In this document: positions 1 to 7,302 of the stretch, one piece after another
Position numbering within the stretch: position 1 is the stretch's first letter
Layout of the letters: the number at the start of each line of letters is the position of its first letter
NCBI GenBank assembly: GCA_964633445.1
Contig: CAZWFW010000021.1
Location: 1 to 18,137 of the forward strand
Source: CAZWFW01 sp964633445
GTDB taxonomy: Archaea; Undinarchaeota; CAZWFW01
DNA: 18,137 nucleotides
Direction of reading: 5' to 3'
Notes under the pieces: model-generated
What the model was told of the DNA's origin: nothing
The model's database searches: none
What the model saw: the letters and a program-made list of their open reading frames with translations, nothing else
Position numbers and translations under genes: made by a program

Positions 1-67
1 CGCTAAAAGCTTTGCTAGCAAATTTAAGGCAGTTTATGAATTTTGCTTGAGTTTTTGCAGCTTTATA

Positions 68-108
68 TAACTTATTTTATGCAGGGGGGTGATAGGTTGA
101 CAGGCTCC
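68..108 (-). repeat. Dispersed 41-bp repeat, copy 1 (possible insertion-sequence end)
   Basis: Read on the minus strand this begins GGAGCCTGTCAACCTATCAC and continues through CCCCCCTGCATAAAATAAGTTA. Nearly the same string occurs on the plus strand at 8797-8837, differing by three small indels. The copy lies just downstream of a transposase relic on the same strand, so it may be a terminal repeat of that element. The other end of the element would lie outside the window or has decayed. Confidence 0.6.
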
Positions 109-165
109 ACGCCACGCCATAAAATATATAAAACCATCCTGTTATTGCTCAGGAAATATATCTTT

Positions 166-359
166 CTAACCCTTAACTCTCCGCAAGGTTTTATTATCGT
201 ATCCATGCCATCCAGCATTTTTAACAGCTTTTCTAAGCAATCTGACAACTTCTTTGCTTTCTCCCTCTAGCTTTTAACATACATCTCATCAAGATGCCAT
301 ACTTTTGCAATTCTCTCAAATTCCTTATTCTTCCAGGAACCTTTATTCCTAAAGTATCT
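166..359 (-). pseudogene. Transposase remnant (DDE type, IS6/IS240-like)
   Basis: No intact gene occupies the first 385 bases. On the minus strand, 359-267 is open and reads through VWHLDEMYVKS before a stop; this resembles the first catalytic-Asp block of IS6/IS240-type transposases, usually of the form W-H-x-D-E-x-Y-V-K. In a neighbouring frame, 268-166 continues as a helical basic peptide (KEVVRLLRKAVKNAG, then WHGYDNKTLRRV) ending at another stop. Together they look like a short internal piece of a transposase broken by a frameshift and stops, with no start codon and no C-terminal catalytic Glu. The family assignment rests on one motif and is tentative; that this is a broken coding region is more secure. 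The repeat at 68-108 may be the element's end. Confidence 0.45.
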
Positions 360-385
360 TTATTTGCTATAATAATCAACTATTA

Positions 386-589
386 TTAAAGTTTTAAATT
401 GTGCTTAAAATTTGCTTTTCTAGCTTCACTCATCTTCCAAGCATCCTCTACTAGCATATCTGGTATGCCTTCCACTATAGGATACGCTAACTCGCATTTT
501 TTGCATACAAGAAACATTCCACACTTTTCAAGCAAACCTTTGCAATTTGTGCATCTTAGAATCCTCAGCAAATCAAATTCTTGTCGCAT
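386..589 (-). CDS. Trm112-like zinc-binding protein
   Basis: 67 residues. Two CxxC pairs are visible, CTNC near residue 13 and CKKC near residue 29, followed by the hydrophobic YPIVEGIPDML block typical of the Trm112/YcaR family (COG2835). In archaea and eukaryotes Trm112 is a small partner that binds and activates several methyltransferases acting on tRNA, rRNA and the release factor. The length is normal for prokaryotic members. The ATG lies 17 bases inside the end of the aEF1B gene, so it is probably translated from the same transcript. It is the last gene of a translation-related run on this strand. Function is from family resemblance; its methyltransferase partners are not in the run. 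Confidence 0.75.
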   Translation of the reverse strand: MRQEFDLLRILRCTNCKGLLEKCGMFLVCKKCELAYPIVEGIPDMLVEDAWKMSEARKANFKHNLKL

Positions 590-824
590 TCTCTATTTCA
601 AAGCTACTAATCTTATCTATGCTACTCAGAATTTGCTCAACCCTCTCCACTTCACCTTCCTTATCATCCACTAATAATAAAATTTTTAAAGCTTTTATCC
701 CAAACCCTATATCCTCAATTTTAAATTCCCTCACTTTAATTTTCTTGTTAATCTCATCAACAATCAGATCAGGTTTCTCTCCCTCCCTTGGAAATATTTT
801 TATCGTTAATGCTACCTCACTCAT
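573..824 (-). CDS. ef1b: Translation elongation factor 1-beta (archaeal aEF1B)
   Basis: 83 residues, matching the short archaeal aEF1B (about 88 residues), which is equivalent to the C-terminal exchange domain of eukaryotic eEF1B. It promotes GDP/GTP exchange on aEF1A in the cytoplasm. The FGIKALKILLLVDD segment (about residues 42-55) matches the family's conserved GLKALKV core, and the alternating beta/alpha pattern fits the ferredoxin-like fold. The ATG overlaps the stop of the upstream zinc-ribbon gene in an ATGA arrangement (821-824), and its own end overlaps the Trm112-like gene by 17 bases. That coupling and the zinc-ribbon neighbour are typical of archaeal genomes and support the call. 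Confidence 0.9.
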   Translation of the reverse strand: MSEVALTIKIFPREGEKPDLIVDEINKKIKVREFKIEDIGFGIKALKILLLVDDKEGEVERVEQILSSIDKISSFEIENATRI

Positions 825-988
825 GGCCCCTCAAATCCGCACTCCTTACACTTATACGGTCTAACAAGCTTCTTGCACTTATCACATCTTCTTATCAAAA
901 ATTTTCCACAGTTTGGACAGGGGAATTCTACGTAGGTATCTGTTGATTTTAAGGCTATACCACACGACACGCAACCGTAATCTTTCAC
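821..988 (-). CDS. Small zinc-ribbon protein, translation-associated (COG2888-type)
   Basis: A 55-residue gene in the space between wecC and aEF1B. It starts with GTG and reads VKDYGCVSCG, then PCPNCGKFL, RRCDKCKK and YKCKECGF, giving four CxxC pairs that would bind two zinc ions. The pattern matches the archaeal COG2888/DUF1610 zinc-ribbon proteins predicted to act in translation, which are commonly encoded immediately upstream of aEF1B as here. The GTG overlaps the stop of wecC (GTGA), and an AGGTG Shine-Dalgarno-like sequence lies 7 bases upstream. Its stop overlaps the aEF1B ATG. The cysteine pattern, the overlaps at both ends and the conserved pairing make the call strong; the molecular role is from the family. 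Confidence 0.85.
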   Translation of the reverse strand: MKDYGCVSCGIALKSTDTYVEFPCPNCGKFLIRRCDKCKKLVRPYKCKECGFEGP

Positions 989-2295
989 CTTCCAACACCT
1001 CTATAAACCACTTTTTTATTAAATTTAAATTTCGAAGAGTTTAAAATATTTCGCCCATCTACAATAACCCCTGGATTCCTCATTTTTTCGATAATTTTAT
1101 CCTCTATACCCAAAAATTCTTTGTGATCTGTAGCTATTATAATGCAATCAGCCCCCTCAAGAACATCCTCAATACTTTTCCTGTGAATAAATGGGTCATA
1201 AGTAAAAACATTGACACCCCTATCTTTAAGAAGATTTATAATCCTTTCTGCAGGAGAGCAACGAGTATCGTCTGTTCCACCCTTATATGCCAATCCCAAA
1301 ACGACAACCTTACTATTTTCTAAATTTTTATTGACTTCTTTAAGAGCATCCTCAGCAAGGGAAACAACATATTCCGGCATACTATCATTTATTTCTTCAG
1401 CTGCGTTAAGAAGCTTTGGATTCAATCCATAGCTAATTGCCTCATTAGCAAGAATTCTACTATCTTTTGGCAAACAGTGACCACCAACTCCTGCTCCAGG
1501 CTTATGAATACTCACTCTGGGATGCTTATTTGCTAATTCAATCACCTCCTTGACATCAACACCTATTTTCTGGCAAATTAGTGCAAGTTCATTAGCAAAA
1601 GCTATATTAACAAAACGATAGGCATTTTCGGCAATTTTAACTACTTCAGCAACTCTAAGGCTGCTGGCTATCCAAATATCCCCTCTTACAACTATTTTGT
1701 AAATTTCCTTTGCAATTCTTGCACTTTCTTCATTAATTCCGCTAATAATTCTGCTATTATTCTCAATTTCATATAAAGTTCTCCCAGGCATAGCTCTTTC
1801 TGGACAATACGCTAAGTAGAAATCTCTACCAGCTACTAAACCACTCCTCTCTAAAATTGGCTTAACGATGTCCTCCGTGGTACCAGGAGGGACTGTACTC
1901 TCCAAAATAACAACATCTCCCTTCTCAAGGCCTCTCTCAATACTTCTACTAGCACTCTCAACAGCTGATAAATCAACTTCACCTTTCGACATGGGTGTCG
2001 GAACTAAGATTATATAAACGCTTCCCTCCTTGCATGCCCTCTCAATATCACTTGTAGCTACAAGATTACCAGCTTCTACAACTTTTTTAAGCGATTTCCT
2101 CAAACCGCGCTCTTTTATTAAACACTCACCACGATTTATAGCATTTACAACGCTCTGGTTTATATCCGCAGCAATAACCTTTATACCTTTTAGAGCAAAA
2201 GCTACAGCTGTAGGTAACCCCATATAACCCGCTCCTAACACTACGAGCTTTGCCCCTCCTTTTTTAAGCTTTTCAACTATTTCGCTTTCAGACAT
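985..2295 (-). CDS. wecC: UDP-N-acetyl-D-mannosamine dehydrogenase
   Basis: 436 residues, the normal length. It oxidises UDP-ManNAc to UDP-ManNAcA with two NAD+, supplying an acidic sugar for cell-surface glycans or protein N-glycans. The N-terminal Rossmann motif GAGYMG is at residues 21-26, with an acidic residue (D44) ending the second strand for NAD binding. The catalytic-cysteine block GGHCLPKD places Cys at about 274. The C-terminal UDP-binding domain holds VVLGLAYKGGTDDTR, typical of UDP-glucose/UDP-ManNAc dehydrogenases. The ATG is preceded by a strong AGGAGG ribosome site 6 bases upstream, which fixes the start. It is divergent from wecB, whose product makes its substrate, and heads the run into the zinc-ribbon, aEF1B and Trm112-like genes. 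UDP-GlcNAc or UDP-GalNAc dehydrogenase is possible, but the wecB neighbour favours WecC. Confidence 0.9.
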   Translation of the reverse strand: MSESEIVEKLKKGGAKLVVLGAGYMGLPTAVAFALKGIKVIAADINQSVVNAINRGECLIKERGLRKSLKKVVEAGNLVATSDIERACKEGSVYIILVPTPMSKGEVDLSAVESASRSIERGLEKGDVVILESTVPPGTTEDIVKPILERSGLVAGRDFYLAYCPERAMPGRTLYEIENNSRIISGINEESARIAKEIYKIVVRGDIWIASSLRVAEVVKIAENAYRFVNIAFANELALICQKIGVDVKEVIELANKHPRVSIHKPGAGVGGHCLPKDSRILANEAISYGLNPKLLNAAEEINDSMPEYVVSLAEDALKEVNKNLENSKVVVLGLAYKGGTDDTRCSPAERIINLLKDRGVNVFTYDPFIHRKSIEDVLEGADCIIIATDHKEFLGIEDKIIEKMRNPGVIVDGRNILNSSKFKFNKKVVYRGVGR

Positions 2296-2312
2296 CCAAT
2301 CCCTCCTAAAAA

Positions 2313-2328
2313 GTTAATTAATATTAAC
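2313..2328. promoter_or_regulatory. Dyad in the wecC-wecB divergent promoter
   Basis: GTTAAT-TAAT-ATTAAC is a perfect 6-bp inverted repeat with a 4-base spacer in the 57-bp space between the two divergent sugar-nucleotide genes. It could be an operator or simply overlapping A+T-rich promoter elements. In such an A+T-rich intergenic space a chance origin is plausible. Confidence 0.3.
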
Positions 2329-2352
2329 ATCATTTAAGCCTTGTATATTTCA

Positions 2353-3624
2353 ATGTTACTTGCAATAGTTTTTGGCACCAGACCTGAGATTATAAAACTA
2401 GCTCCAGTAATCGAGGGATTACGCGATGAAAGAGTTGAGCATTATATAATTCATACGGGTCAGCATTACGATTATTTGCTAAGTGATGTTTTTATTAGGG
2501 AGCTTGATATACCAGAACCAGATATAAATATTGGTGTTGGTTCTGGTACTCAAGCTGAACAAGTTGCCATAGCTATGGTTGAGCTTGAAAGAGAGTTTGA
2601 GAAAATTAAACCAGATGCGGTAGTTGTTCTAGGCGATACTAACACAACGCTTGCCGCTGCTTTAGCAGCTGTTAAACTTGAGATACCAGTAGCTCATATC
2701 GAGGCTGGTTTAAGATCATTTGATTGGAGCATGCCTGAGGAAATAAATAGAATCATCGTGGATCACTGCTCATGCCTATTATTCGCACCCAGTAAGGTTG
2801 CTGCTGAAAACCTTCTTGCGGAGGGAATACCTAAGCAAAGAATATTCCTTACAGGTAATACAATAGTAGATTCTCTGAAGAAAAATCTTCATTTAATAAA
2901 TGATAGCACACTCAAACATTTCGGATTGAAAAAGAAGAGATATGCTCTACTCACCCTTCACAGAAAGGAAAATGTTGATAATAAGCAAAGGTTAAGAAGG
3001 TTGGTAAGCAACATTTTGAAGCTAAGGGATAAGATAATTTTCCCCATCCATCCTAGAACTAAGAAAAGACTTAAACAATTAAAACTTTTGGATAAGCTTG
3101 CAGGAAAGGTAAGGATAATAGAACCGTTAAGCTATGCTGAGTTTCTTTCGTTGTTGAAAAATGCAAATTATGTACTTACAGATTCTGGAGGTGTTCAGGA
3201 GGAAAGTTTCATTCTGGGAGTACCCTGCATAACTCTGCGCTACAATACGGAAAGGCCTGAAACTGTTGAGGCAAAAGCTAACTTCCTGGTGGGGGATAAT
3301 GATGATCTTCTTATGAGGAGTGTGGAGATGGCAAAGGAAACAAAAGTGAGATATACAGGTGTTTATGGTTACGGGGGTGCTGGTGTTAAGATAGCAAGAA
3401 TTTTAAAGAAGAAATGTCTAAGGGGCCTAAAAGTTCAAATTTCTGACCAAATAAAATATGGTTACCCCAAAGTTTTTTTAAAAAGTGTGAAGCATTTGGA
3501 TGATAAAATCAGCAACGATTTCGAAATTCTGGAAATATTCGAAAATAGCGAATTAGAATTTCTCGAAGAAATCCCAAAGAAAGGTTATGTGGTTCTCAGG
3601 AAAAAATGCTATGAGAATTGGTAA
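2353..3624 (+). CDS. wecB: UDP-N-acetylglucosamine 2-epimerase (non-hydrolysing), with C-terminal extension
   Basis: It interconverts UDP-GlcNAc and UDP-ManNAc, the substrate of the divergent wecC product. The signature blocks are in order: VFGTRPEIIKLAPVI at the N-terminus, DTNTTLAAALAA, HIEAGLRS and MPEEINR (acidic catalytic region), LHRKEN (His), and TDSGGVQEE with TERPET for UDP binding. I place the start at ATG 2353, giving MLLAIVFGTRPE as is usual. A TTG at 2341 would add four residues; neither has a Shine-Dalgarno site, so translation may be leaderless. With 423 residues it is about 60 longer than typical WecB. The family normally ends near the GGAGVKIARIL segment, and the remaining Lys/Glu-rich tail has no domain I recognise. 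There is no sign of a frameshift at the junction. Confidence 0.9.
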   Translation: MLLAIVFGTRPEIIKLAPVIEGLRDERVEHYIIHTGQHYDYLLSDVFIRELDIPEPDINIGVGSGTQAEQVAIAMVELEREFEKIKPDAVVVLGDTNTTLAAALAAVKLEIPVAHIEAGLRSFDWSMPEEINRIIVDHCSCLLFAPSKVAAENLLAEGIPKQRIFLTGNTIVDSLKKNLHLINDSTLKHFGLKKKRYALLTLHRKENVDNKQRLRRLVSNILKLRDKIIFPIHPRTKKRLKQLKLLDKLAGKVRIIEPLSYAEFLSLLKNANYVLTDSGGVQEESFILGVPCITLRYNTERPETVEAKANFLVGDNDDLLMRSVEMAKETKVRYTGVYGYGGAGVKIARILKKKCLRGLKVQISDQIKYGYPKVFLKSVKHLDDKISNDFEILEIFENSELEFLEEIPKKGYVVLRKKCYENW

Positions 3625-3632
3625 CTTAAAAA

Positions 3633-3642
3633 TTTTATAAAA
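3633..3642 (+). promoter_or_regulatory. TATA box for the scpA-scpB operon
   Basis: TTTTATAAAA lies 26-35 bases upstream of the scpA ATG, in the 43-bp space after wecB. Archaeal transcription starts about 25 bases downstream of the TATA box, so the transcript would begin within a few bases of the ATG. No Shine-Dalgarno site is visible, in keeping with a leaderless message. Confidence 0.55.
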
Positions 3643-3667
3643 GTAAAACTCCAAAAAATTCTTTGCT

Positions 3668-4417
3668 ATGAAAGAGTTTGATATTGAAATACTAATAGAT
3701 CCCGATAATCCTTGGGAGCTTTTTTTGGTCGACGTGATTAAAAAGGAAGGTATCGATCCCTGGGACATCGATATTGCTTTACTTGTAGATAAATGCTTAA
3801 AAAGGTTAGAAAGAGAGAGGGAATTAGATTTCAGAATACCAGGAAGGGTTATTCTTGCTATAGCGATATTGCTTAAAATGAAGGTCAACGATCTTTTAGA
3901 GAGGTACAAAAACTTTGAATTATACTACCAAGATGAGGATCTTCCAGAATTTTCATATCCCGATGAGGATCTCGTGGCGATTCCCGAGAGTTATGATTCT
4001 GGAATTTTTGATATCAAGAGAGCTCCAAAAAGAAAGATTCCCACATTCCTGTCAAGTACACTTATAAAAAAGAGGGTTGTCAGGAAAAAAGCAACGATAG
4101 TCGATCTTCTGGAAGCTCTGAGGGCAGCAATGAATATTACGAAGAGACGTCACAAAAGAAAGCTTAAAAAAATTAAGGTAAAAACTATTAAAATAAAAAG
4201 AAGAAATTTTGAAGAAAGATTGCTCAAGATTTATCTCGAAATTATGAAAATTGCTAAAAAAAGAAGCTCCTGCTTATTTTCGGAATTGATTAAAAAAAGA
4301 AAAAGCAAGATTGAAGTAATAGACGCTTTTATTCTTCTCTTGCATCTAATTGCAAGAAACAAGATAATCTGTAAGCAAGAAAAACAATTTGGGGATATCG
4401 AGATCCATGTTAGGTGA
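3668..4417 (+). CDS. scpA: Segregation and condensation protein A
   Basis: 249 residues, the usual size of the kleisin subunit that bridges SMC heads in the prokaryotic condensin for chromosome compaction and segregation. The N-terminal part carries the family's hallmark pattern: an early NPWELFLVDVIKKE segment, DPWDIDIALLVDKCL, then the hydrophobic helix of the VILAIAILLKMK type (about residues 59-70). The middle is acidic then very basic, as in linker regions of kleisins, and the C-terminus has the short winged-helix that contacts the SMC cap. It is followed with an 11-base overlap by scpB, so the two are co-translated. No smc gene is in the window. Confidence 0.88.
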   Translation: MKEFDIEILIDPDNPWELFLVDVIKKEGIDPWDIDIALLVDKCLKRLERERELDFRIPGRVILAIAILLKMKVNDLLERYKNFELYYQDEDLPEFSYPDEDLVAIPESYDSGIFDIKRAPKRKIPTFLSSTLIKKRVVRKKATIVDLLEALRAAMNITKRRHKRKLKKIKVKTIKIKRRNFEERLLKIYLEIMKIAKKRSSCLFSELIKKRKSKIEVIDAFILLLHLIARNKIICKQEKQFGDIEIHVR

Positions 4418-4904
4418 AAAGGAGAAGCGTATAGAAGCCATTTTATTTTATTCTGGAAACTGGATAAAGCTTGAAGATATTGCAAAAATTTCTAATCTTA
4501 GCATAAATGACGTTAAGAAGGCAATTGAAAAATTGAAGGATGTCTATGCTCGCATAAATAGCTCTATAACTGTTCTGGAGTGCAATAATCTATACAAAAT
4601 GGATGTTGACCCTAGTTATGAAAATTTGCTCAAAAATATTGCTGAAGTCGAGCTTGAGAAACCAATTTTAAGAACGTTAGCCATTATAGCATACTACAGC
4701 CCCGTTTCTCAATCTAAGGTCGCAAAGATTAGAGGAAATAAGGCATATGAGCACATAAGAAAACTTGAGGAGATGGGGTTCATAAAAATTGAAAAGAAGG
4801 GAAGGAGAAGAGTTATAAGAGTAACGGACAAATTTAATAAGTATTTTGAGTTAGAAGGAGACTTCAAAAAAATAGCTAAAAATCAAGGGAAGGATATCCG
4901 TTAA
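4407..4904 (+). CDS. scpB: Segregation and condensation protein B
   Basis: 165 residues from ATG 4407, with two tandem winged-helix domains. The family signature is the RTLAIIAYYSPVSQSKVAKI segment (about residues 89-108), followed by the recognition-helix stretch that leads to GFIKIEKKGRRR. ScpB dimers bind ScpA and shape the SMC-ScpAB ring. I prefer ATG 4407, which gives MLGEKEKRIEAILF as in the family. A TTG at 4389 in frame would add six residues and lies deeper inside scpA. The gene overlaps scpA by 11 bases, and its 3' end overlaps by 29 bases the end of the convergent gene at 4876-5934. Confidence 0.85.
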   Translation: MLGEKEKRIEAILFYSGNWIKLEDIAKISNLSINDVKKAIEKLKDVYARINSSITVLECNNLYKMDVDPSYENLLKNIAEVELEKPILRTLAIIAYYSPVSQSKVAKIRGNKAYEHIRKLEEMGFIKIEKKGRRRVIRVTDKFNKYFELEGDFKKIAKNQGKDIR

Positions 4905-5934
4905 GTTCCTGACTGATTGTTTTAATAAAGTTTTCCAGCTCCATCCTCTTCTTCTCCAGATAAACTTCTGAGGATTTCCTCAGGTCTATAACGGTAATCC
5001 CTTTATGCTCCTCCTTATCAACAATAACGCCATAAGGAATACGCAAATTTGCTATCCTCTCAATTCTTCTTTTAATAGACCCCTCACTTGTATCTATTGA
5101 AACCCTCACCTTAATTTTCTTTAAAATTTCGGATATTCTTCTAGATTTTTCGTAACTCTCCTCGCTTCTCGGAAAGATAGTAACCTGAATAGGGGAAATC
5201 CATAAAGGAAACGTTGGATATACCCTAAATTCTCCCGCTCTTTTTTCGCTATGTGCAACAATAAGTTTGAGAATATCGTCAAGAGATGCGTATTTTAGAA
5301 CTGAAATCCAGAGATTCTTCTCCTCGTAAACGTTTATTTCCGCAAAGAGATATCCCATTGAGTAGAAGTGCATTGAAAAGTGATCCTGATTTCTTATTAT
5401 AAAAGGACCCCAGATTTTGTAAATCTCAGACAGCTTCTCCTTAAACTCCTTATAAACTTTATCATTAATCTCTATTATGCAATCCAAATCTATTTTGAAG
5501 TCCTCCGCTACCTTTTTCATTTTGCGGATAGTGTTTAAGATAAATTCTTTAACCTTGGGCAGATCTTTCAGTTGTACATAAATAATGGGATGTATCTCAA
5601 GCTTACCTTCTCCAACTTCAGGTTCAAAAGCCGATATTGGGGTACTTTCTTTTCTTTCCTTAAGAAAGATTTGTGGAGAAAATTCCTTCAAGGAAAATGT
5701 TTCCAGAAGAATGGTATCCTTAAATAACTTCTCAAAATATTTTTTTAGCAGCTCCAGCATGCACCTTCCGCGAGGGTAAAATGTATTCCGTTCCAGATCC
5801 CCCAACTCCGCATGCTTAAAGGATTCATTTAGGTTTCCAATTTTTTTCTCCAAATATTTTTCAGCTTCAGTAGCGTTTATTTTTTGAAAACCTTTCTCTG
5901 AAACAAGGTAATAGGTGTTTTTCTCAAATTTCAT
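4876..5934 (-). CDS. Threonyl-tRNA synthetase-like paralog lacking catalytic motifs
   Basis: 352 residues. The C-terminal third (from about residue 242) starts with FPLWISPIQVTIFP and continues through RIPYGVIVDKEE, which is the class IIa anticodon-binding domain as found in ThrRS. Around residues 37-65 the order of HAELGDLERNTFYPRGR resembles the first part of the ThrRS core (H-x-x-L-G-x-x...P-K-G), and the following helical part aligns loosely with the later core. I cannot find the motif 2 arginine block or the motif 3 R-x-x-G-x-x-E-R block; at the motif 3 position there is ASLDDILKLIVAH. There is no editing domain. It therefore looks like a catalytically inactive relative that may still bind tRNA or a partner. 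A second, normal ThrRS should exist elsewhere. The start is ATG 5934 with no clear Shine-Dalgarno. It converges on scpB. Confidence 0.6.
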   Translation of the reverse strand: MKFEKNTYYLVSEKGFQKINATEAEKYLEKKIGNLNESFKHAELGDLERNTFYPRGRCMLELLKKYFEKLFKDTILLETFSLKEFSPQIFLKERKESTPISAFEPEVGEGKLEIHPIIYVQLKDLPKVKEFILNTIRKMKKVAEDFKIDLDCIIEINDKVYKEFKEKLSEIYKIWGPFIIRNQDHFSMHFYSMGYLFAEINVYEEKNLWISVLKYASLDDILKLIVAHSEKRAGEFRVYPTFPLWISPIQVTIFPRSEESYEKSRRISEILKKIKVRVSIDTSEGSIKRRIERIANLRIPYGVIVDKEEHKGITVIDLRKSSEVYLEKKRMELENFIKTISQELNGYPSLDF

Positions 5935-6017
5935 ATTGCTGTGATTGTTTGATTTTGCTTAAATTTAAAAATTTTATTTAAGTTAGTTTGGGAACAAGTT
6001 AACTAGTAACTAGCCAG

Positions 6018-6815
6018 TTAGTAGAAATCAATTCTGTTTCTCCTGAAAAATTCGCCAAAGAATTTCCTATAAATATCTAAAATTAAAGGAAATTCCCTAA
6101 TTTTCTTATCTCTAATTTCCTTATAAAGTTTTAGATTAACTCTTTGATATCTCCATATTCCATGTTTTTCTAGAATTCTCGCTTGCTTGCGAAAAATGTT
6201 TACATATTCCTCAAATCTCCTACTATTAATCCCGAGCTTCAAACATTTTATTACCTCCTCACTGACCAATTCCATTCTGACATTTTTTGGTATTAAAAGA
6301 TAAACATCAAACCCCAGTTCCTTGAGAATCTCTGCTATAAATCCTGCATGTATTACTCCACTTTCAACATAAAGAACATTTATCTTATATTTTTTTGTAA
6401 TATCCTTTATATTATCTGCAGAAGCTCTGTTTCGCTTTTCTGTAGCTTCTATGTATTCCTTGAAAGTTTCATAAGCAGGTACACCTAAACACTCTGAATG
6501 CAGAAAATCTCTTAAAAAAGTCCAATCTTCGAAATATTCCCGGTTCTCATGACAAAAGATTGTTATCTTTTTGTTGGCAAGGTACCTATAGAGAGGTTCA
6601 TATTCCTTGTGAAAAATTTCGTCTTGCCATCCTGCCCTCTCCAAAAAGGAATTTAGTCCTTTCAAATCTTTTTTGGTTAAATAATTTCTAATTCTGCTTT
6701 CAGCATCTTTTGGTTTTTCCAACGCAAGATATCTACCATTTTCCCTGTCGAATTTATCTACAAGTCTTTTATAGATGTAATCTAGATGCTCAACAACAAA
6801 TATTTTCAGAGGCAT
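6018..6815 (-). CDS. Putative TraB/GumN (Tiki)-like protein
   Basis: 265 residues with no signal peptide or membrane segment, so probably cytoplasmic. An N-terminal VVEHLDY segment lies where the TraB/GumN family has its first histidine motif. Around residues 128-180 there is an EKRNRASADNI segment followed by INVLYVESGVIHAGF and a helix plus FDVYLL. This order matches the family's E-R-N...M-A...I then V-G-x-x-H-x-x-G...L...G-Y-x-V pattern. The middle (about 45-125) is rich in aromatic and charged residues and does not match anything I know. Members of the superfamily include metal-dependent peptidases, but the function of archaeal ones is largely unknown. The fold call rests on motif order only. 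The gene sits 83 bases upstream of the ThrRS-like gene on the same strand and could be co-transcribed with it. Confidence 0.45.
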   Translation of the reverse strand: MPLKIFVVEHLDYIYKRLVDKFDRENGRYLALEKPKDAESRIRNYLTKKDLKGLNSFLERAGWQDEIFHKEYEPLYRYLANKKITIFCHENREYFEDWTFLRDFLHSECLGVPAYETFKEYIEATEKRNRASADNIKDITKKYKINVLYVESGVIHAGFIAEILKELGFDVYLLIPKNVRMELVSEEVIKCLKLGINSRRFEEYVNIFRKQARILEKHGIWRYQRVNLKLYKEIRDKKIREFPLILDIYRKFFGEFFRRNRIDFY

Positions 6816-7001
6816 CCTTGAATTTTTAGTTTAGCTATTAAATTTATCATATAATCTAATAACTTCGGGGATGATTTAGAATTTTTCGCAACAATTTAAC
6901 ATTTCAAATCCGTTATTTTTGCTTTTCCCGTAGTTACATGTTTTACGCAGGATTAATTTTCTGCATCTCCTATAATTCTTATATATCTGATGGAGTTCTC
7001 T

Positions 7002-7012
7002 TTTTTATAAAA
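7002..7012 (+). promoter_or_regulatory. TATA box upstream of the small winged-helix gene
   Basis: TTTTTATAAAA lies about 40-50 bases before the ATG at 7051. A start site about 25 bases downstream would leave a short leader of roughly 15-20 bases, in which I see no Shine-Dalgarno site. The rest of 6816-7050 is A+T-rich and holds no coding region that I can support. Confidence 0.45.
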
Positions 7013-7050
7013 GAAATCAATATTTTAAAATCAAATAAGACATCAGAAAA

Positions 7051-7302
7051 ATGGCACACGACGAGAAAAAGGAAATAATGAAAATCATAAAGGAGCTTGA
7101 GTATAAGGAAGGAATAGATTTAGATGATAGGGATATAATTGAAGAGGCTGAGAAAAGAGGTATTACCAAGGAAAAGGCTGAAGAGATAATAGTGGAACTT
7201 ATAAAAGAGAATTATCTTTACAGACCCTATGAATCTAAAAATATCGTTAGACGTAAAGTTTGGGGAGATTTTTGTCCTTGGGCGGAAGAGGGGCCTCTCT
7301 AA
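7051..7302 (+). CDS. Small winged-helix protein resembling the MCM C-terminal domain
   Basis: 83 residues. Three helices of a winged helix are evident: EIMKIIKELEYKEG, DRDIIEEAEKRG, and EKAEEIIVELIKENYLYRP, where the last runs into the first wing strand. This pattern of an I-I-E-E-A-E-K-R-G helix followed by a recognition helix and L-Y-x-P is shared with the C-terminal winged helix of archaeal MCM helicases and with small stand-alone relatives. The extreme C-terminus (DFCPWAEEGPL) is odd, with a Cys-Pro-Trp and no basic tail. It may be a DNA-binding or protein-interaction module; the function is unknown. Its stop codon overlaps that of the convergent KaiC-like gene by three bases. Confidence 0.65.
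   Translation: MAHDEKKEIMKIIKELEYKEGIDLDDRDIIEEAEKRGITKEKAEEIIVELIKENYLYRPYESKNIVRRKVWGDFCPWAEEGPL

Noticed and set aside
11..22. TTTGCTAGCAAA palindrome at the window start
   Set aside because: A 12-bp palindrome alone at the window edge, with no copy tied to a gene, is too weak; other GCTAGC strings in the window look coincidental.
43..270. A 75-codon plus-strand frame
   Set aside because: It overlaps the minus-strand transposase remnant and the 41-bp repeat, has no ribosome site or recognisable motif, and reads like antisense of A+T-rich DNA.
399..864. Plus-strand frames opposite Trm112-like and aEF1B genes
   Set aside because: They are Ser/Leu/Ile-rich antisense readings of well-supported minus-strand genes.
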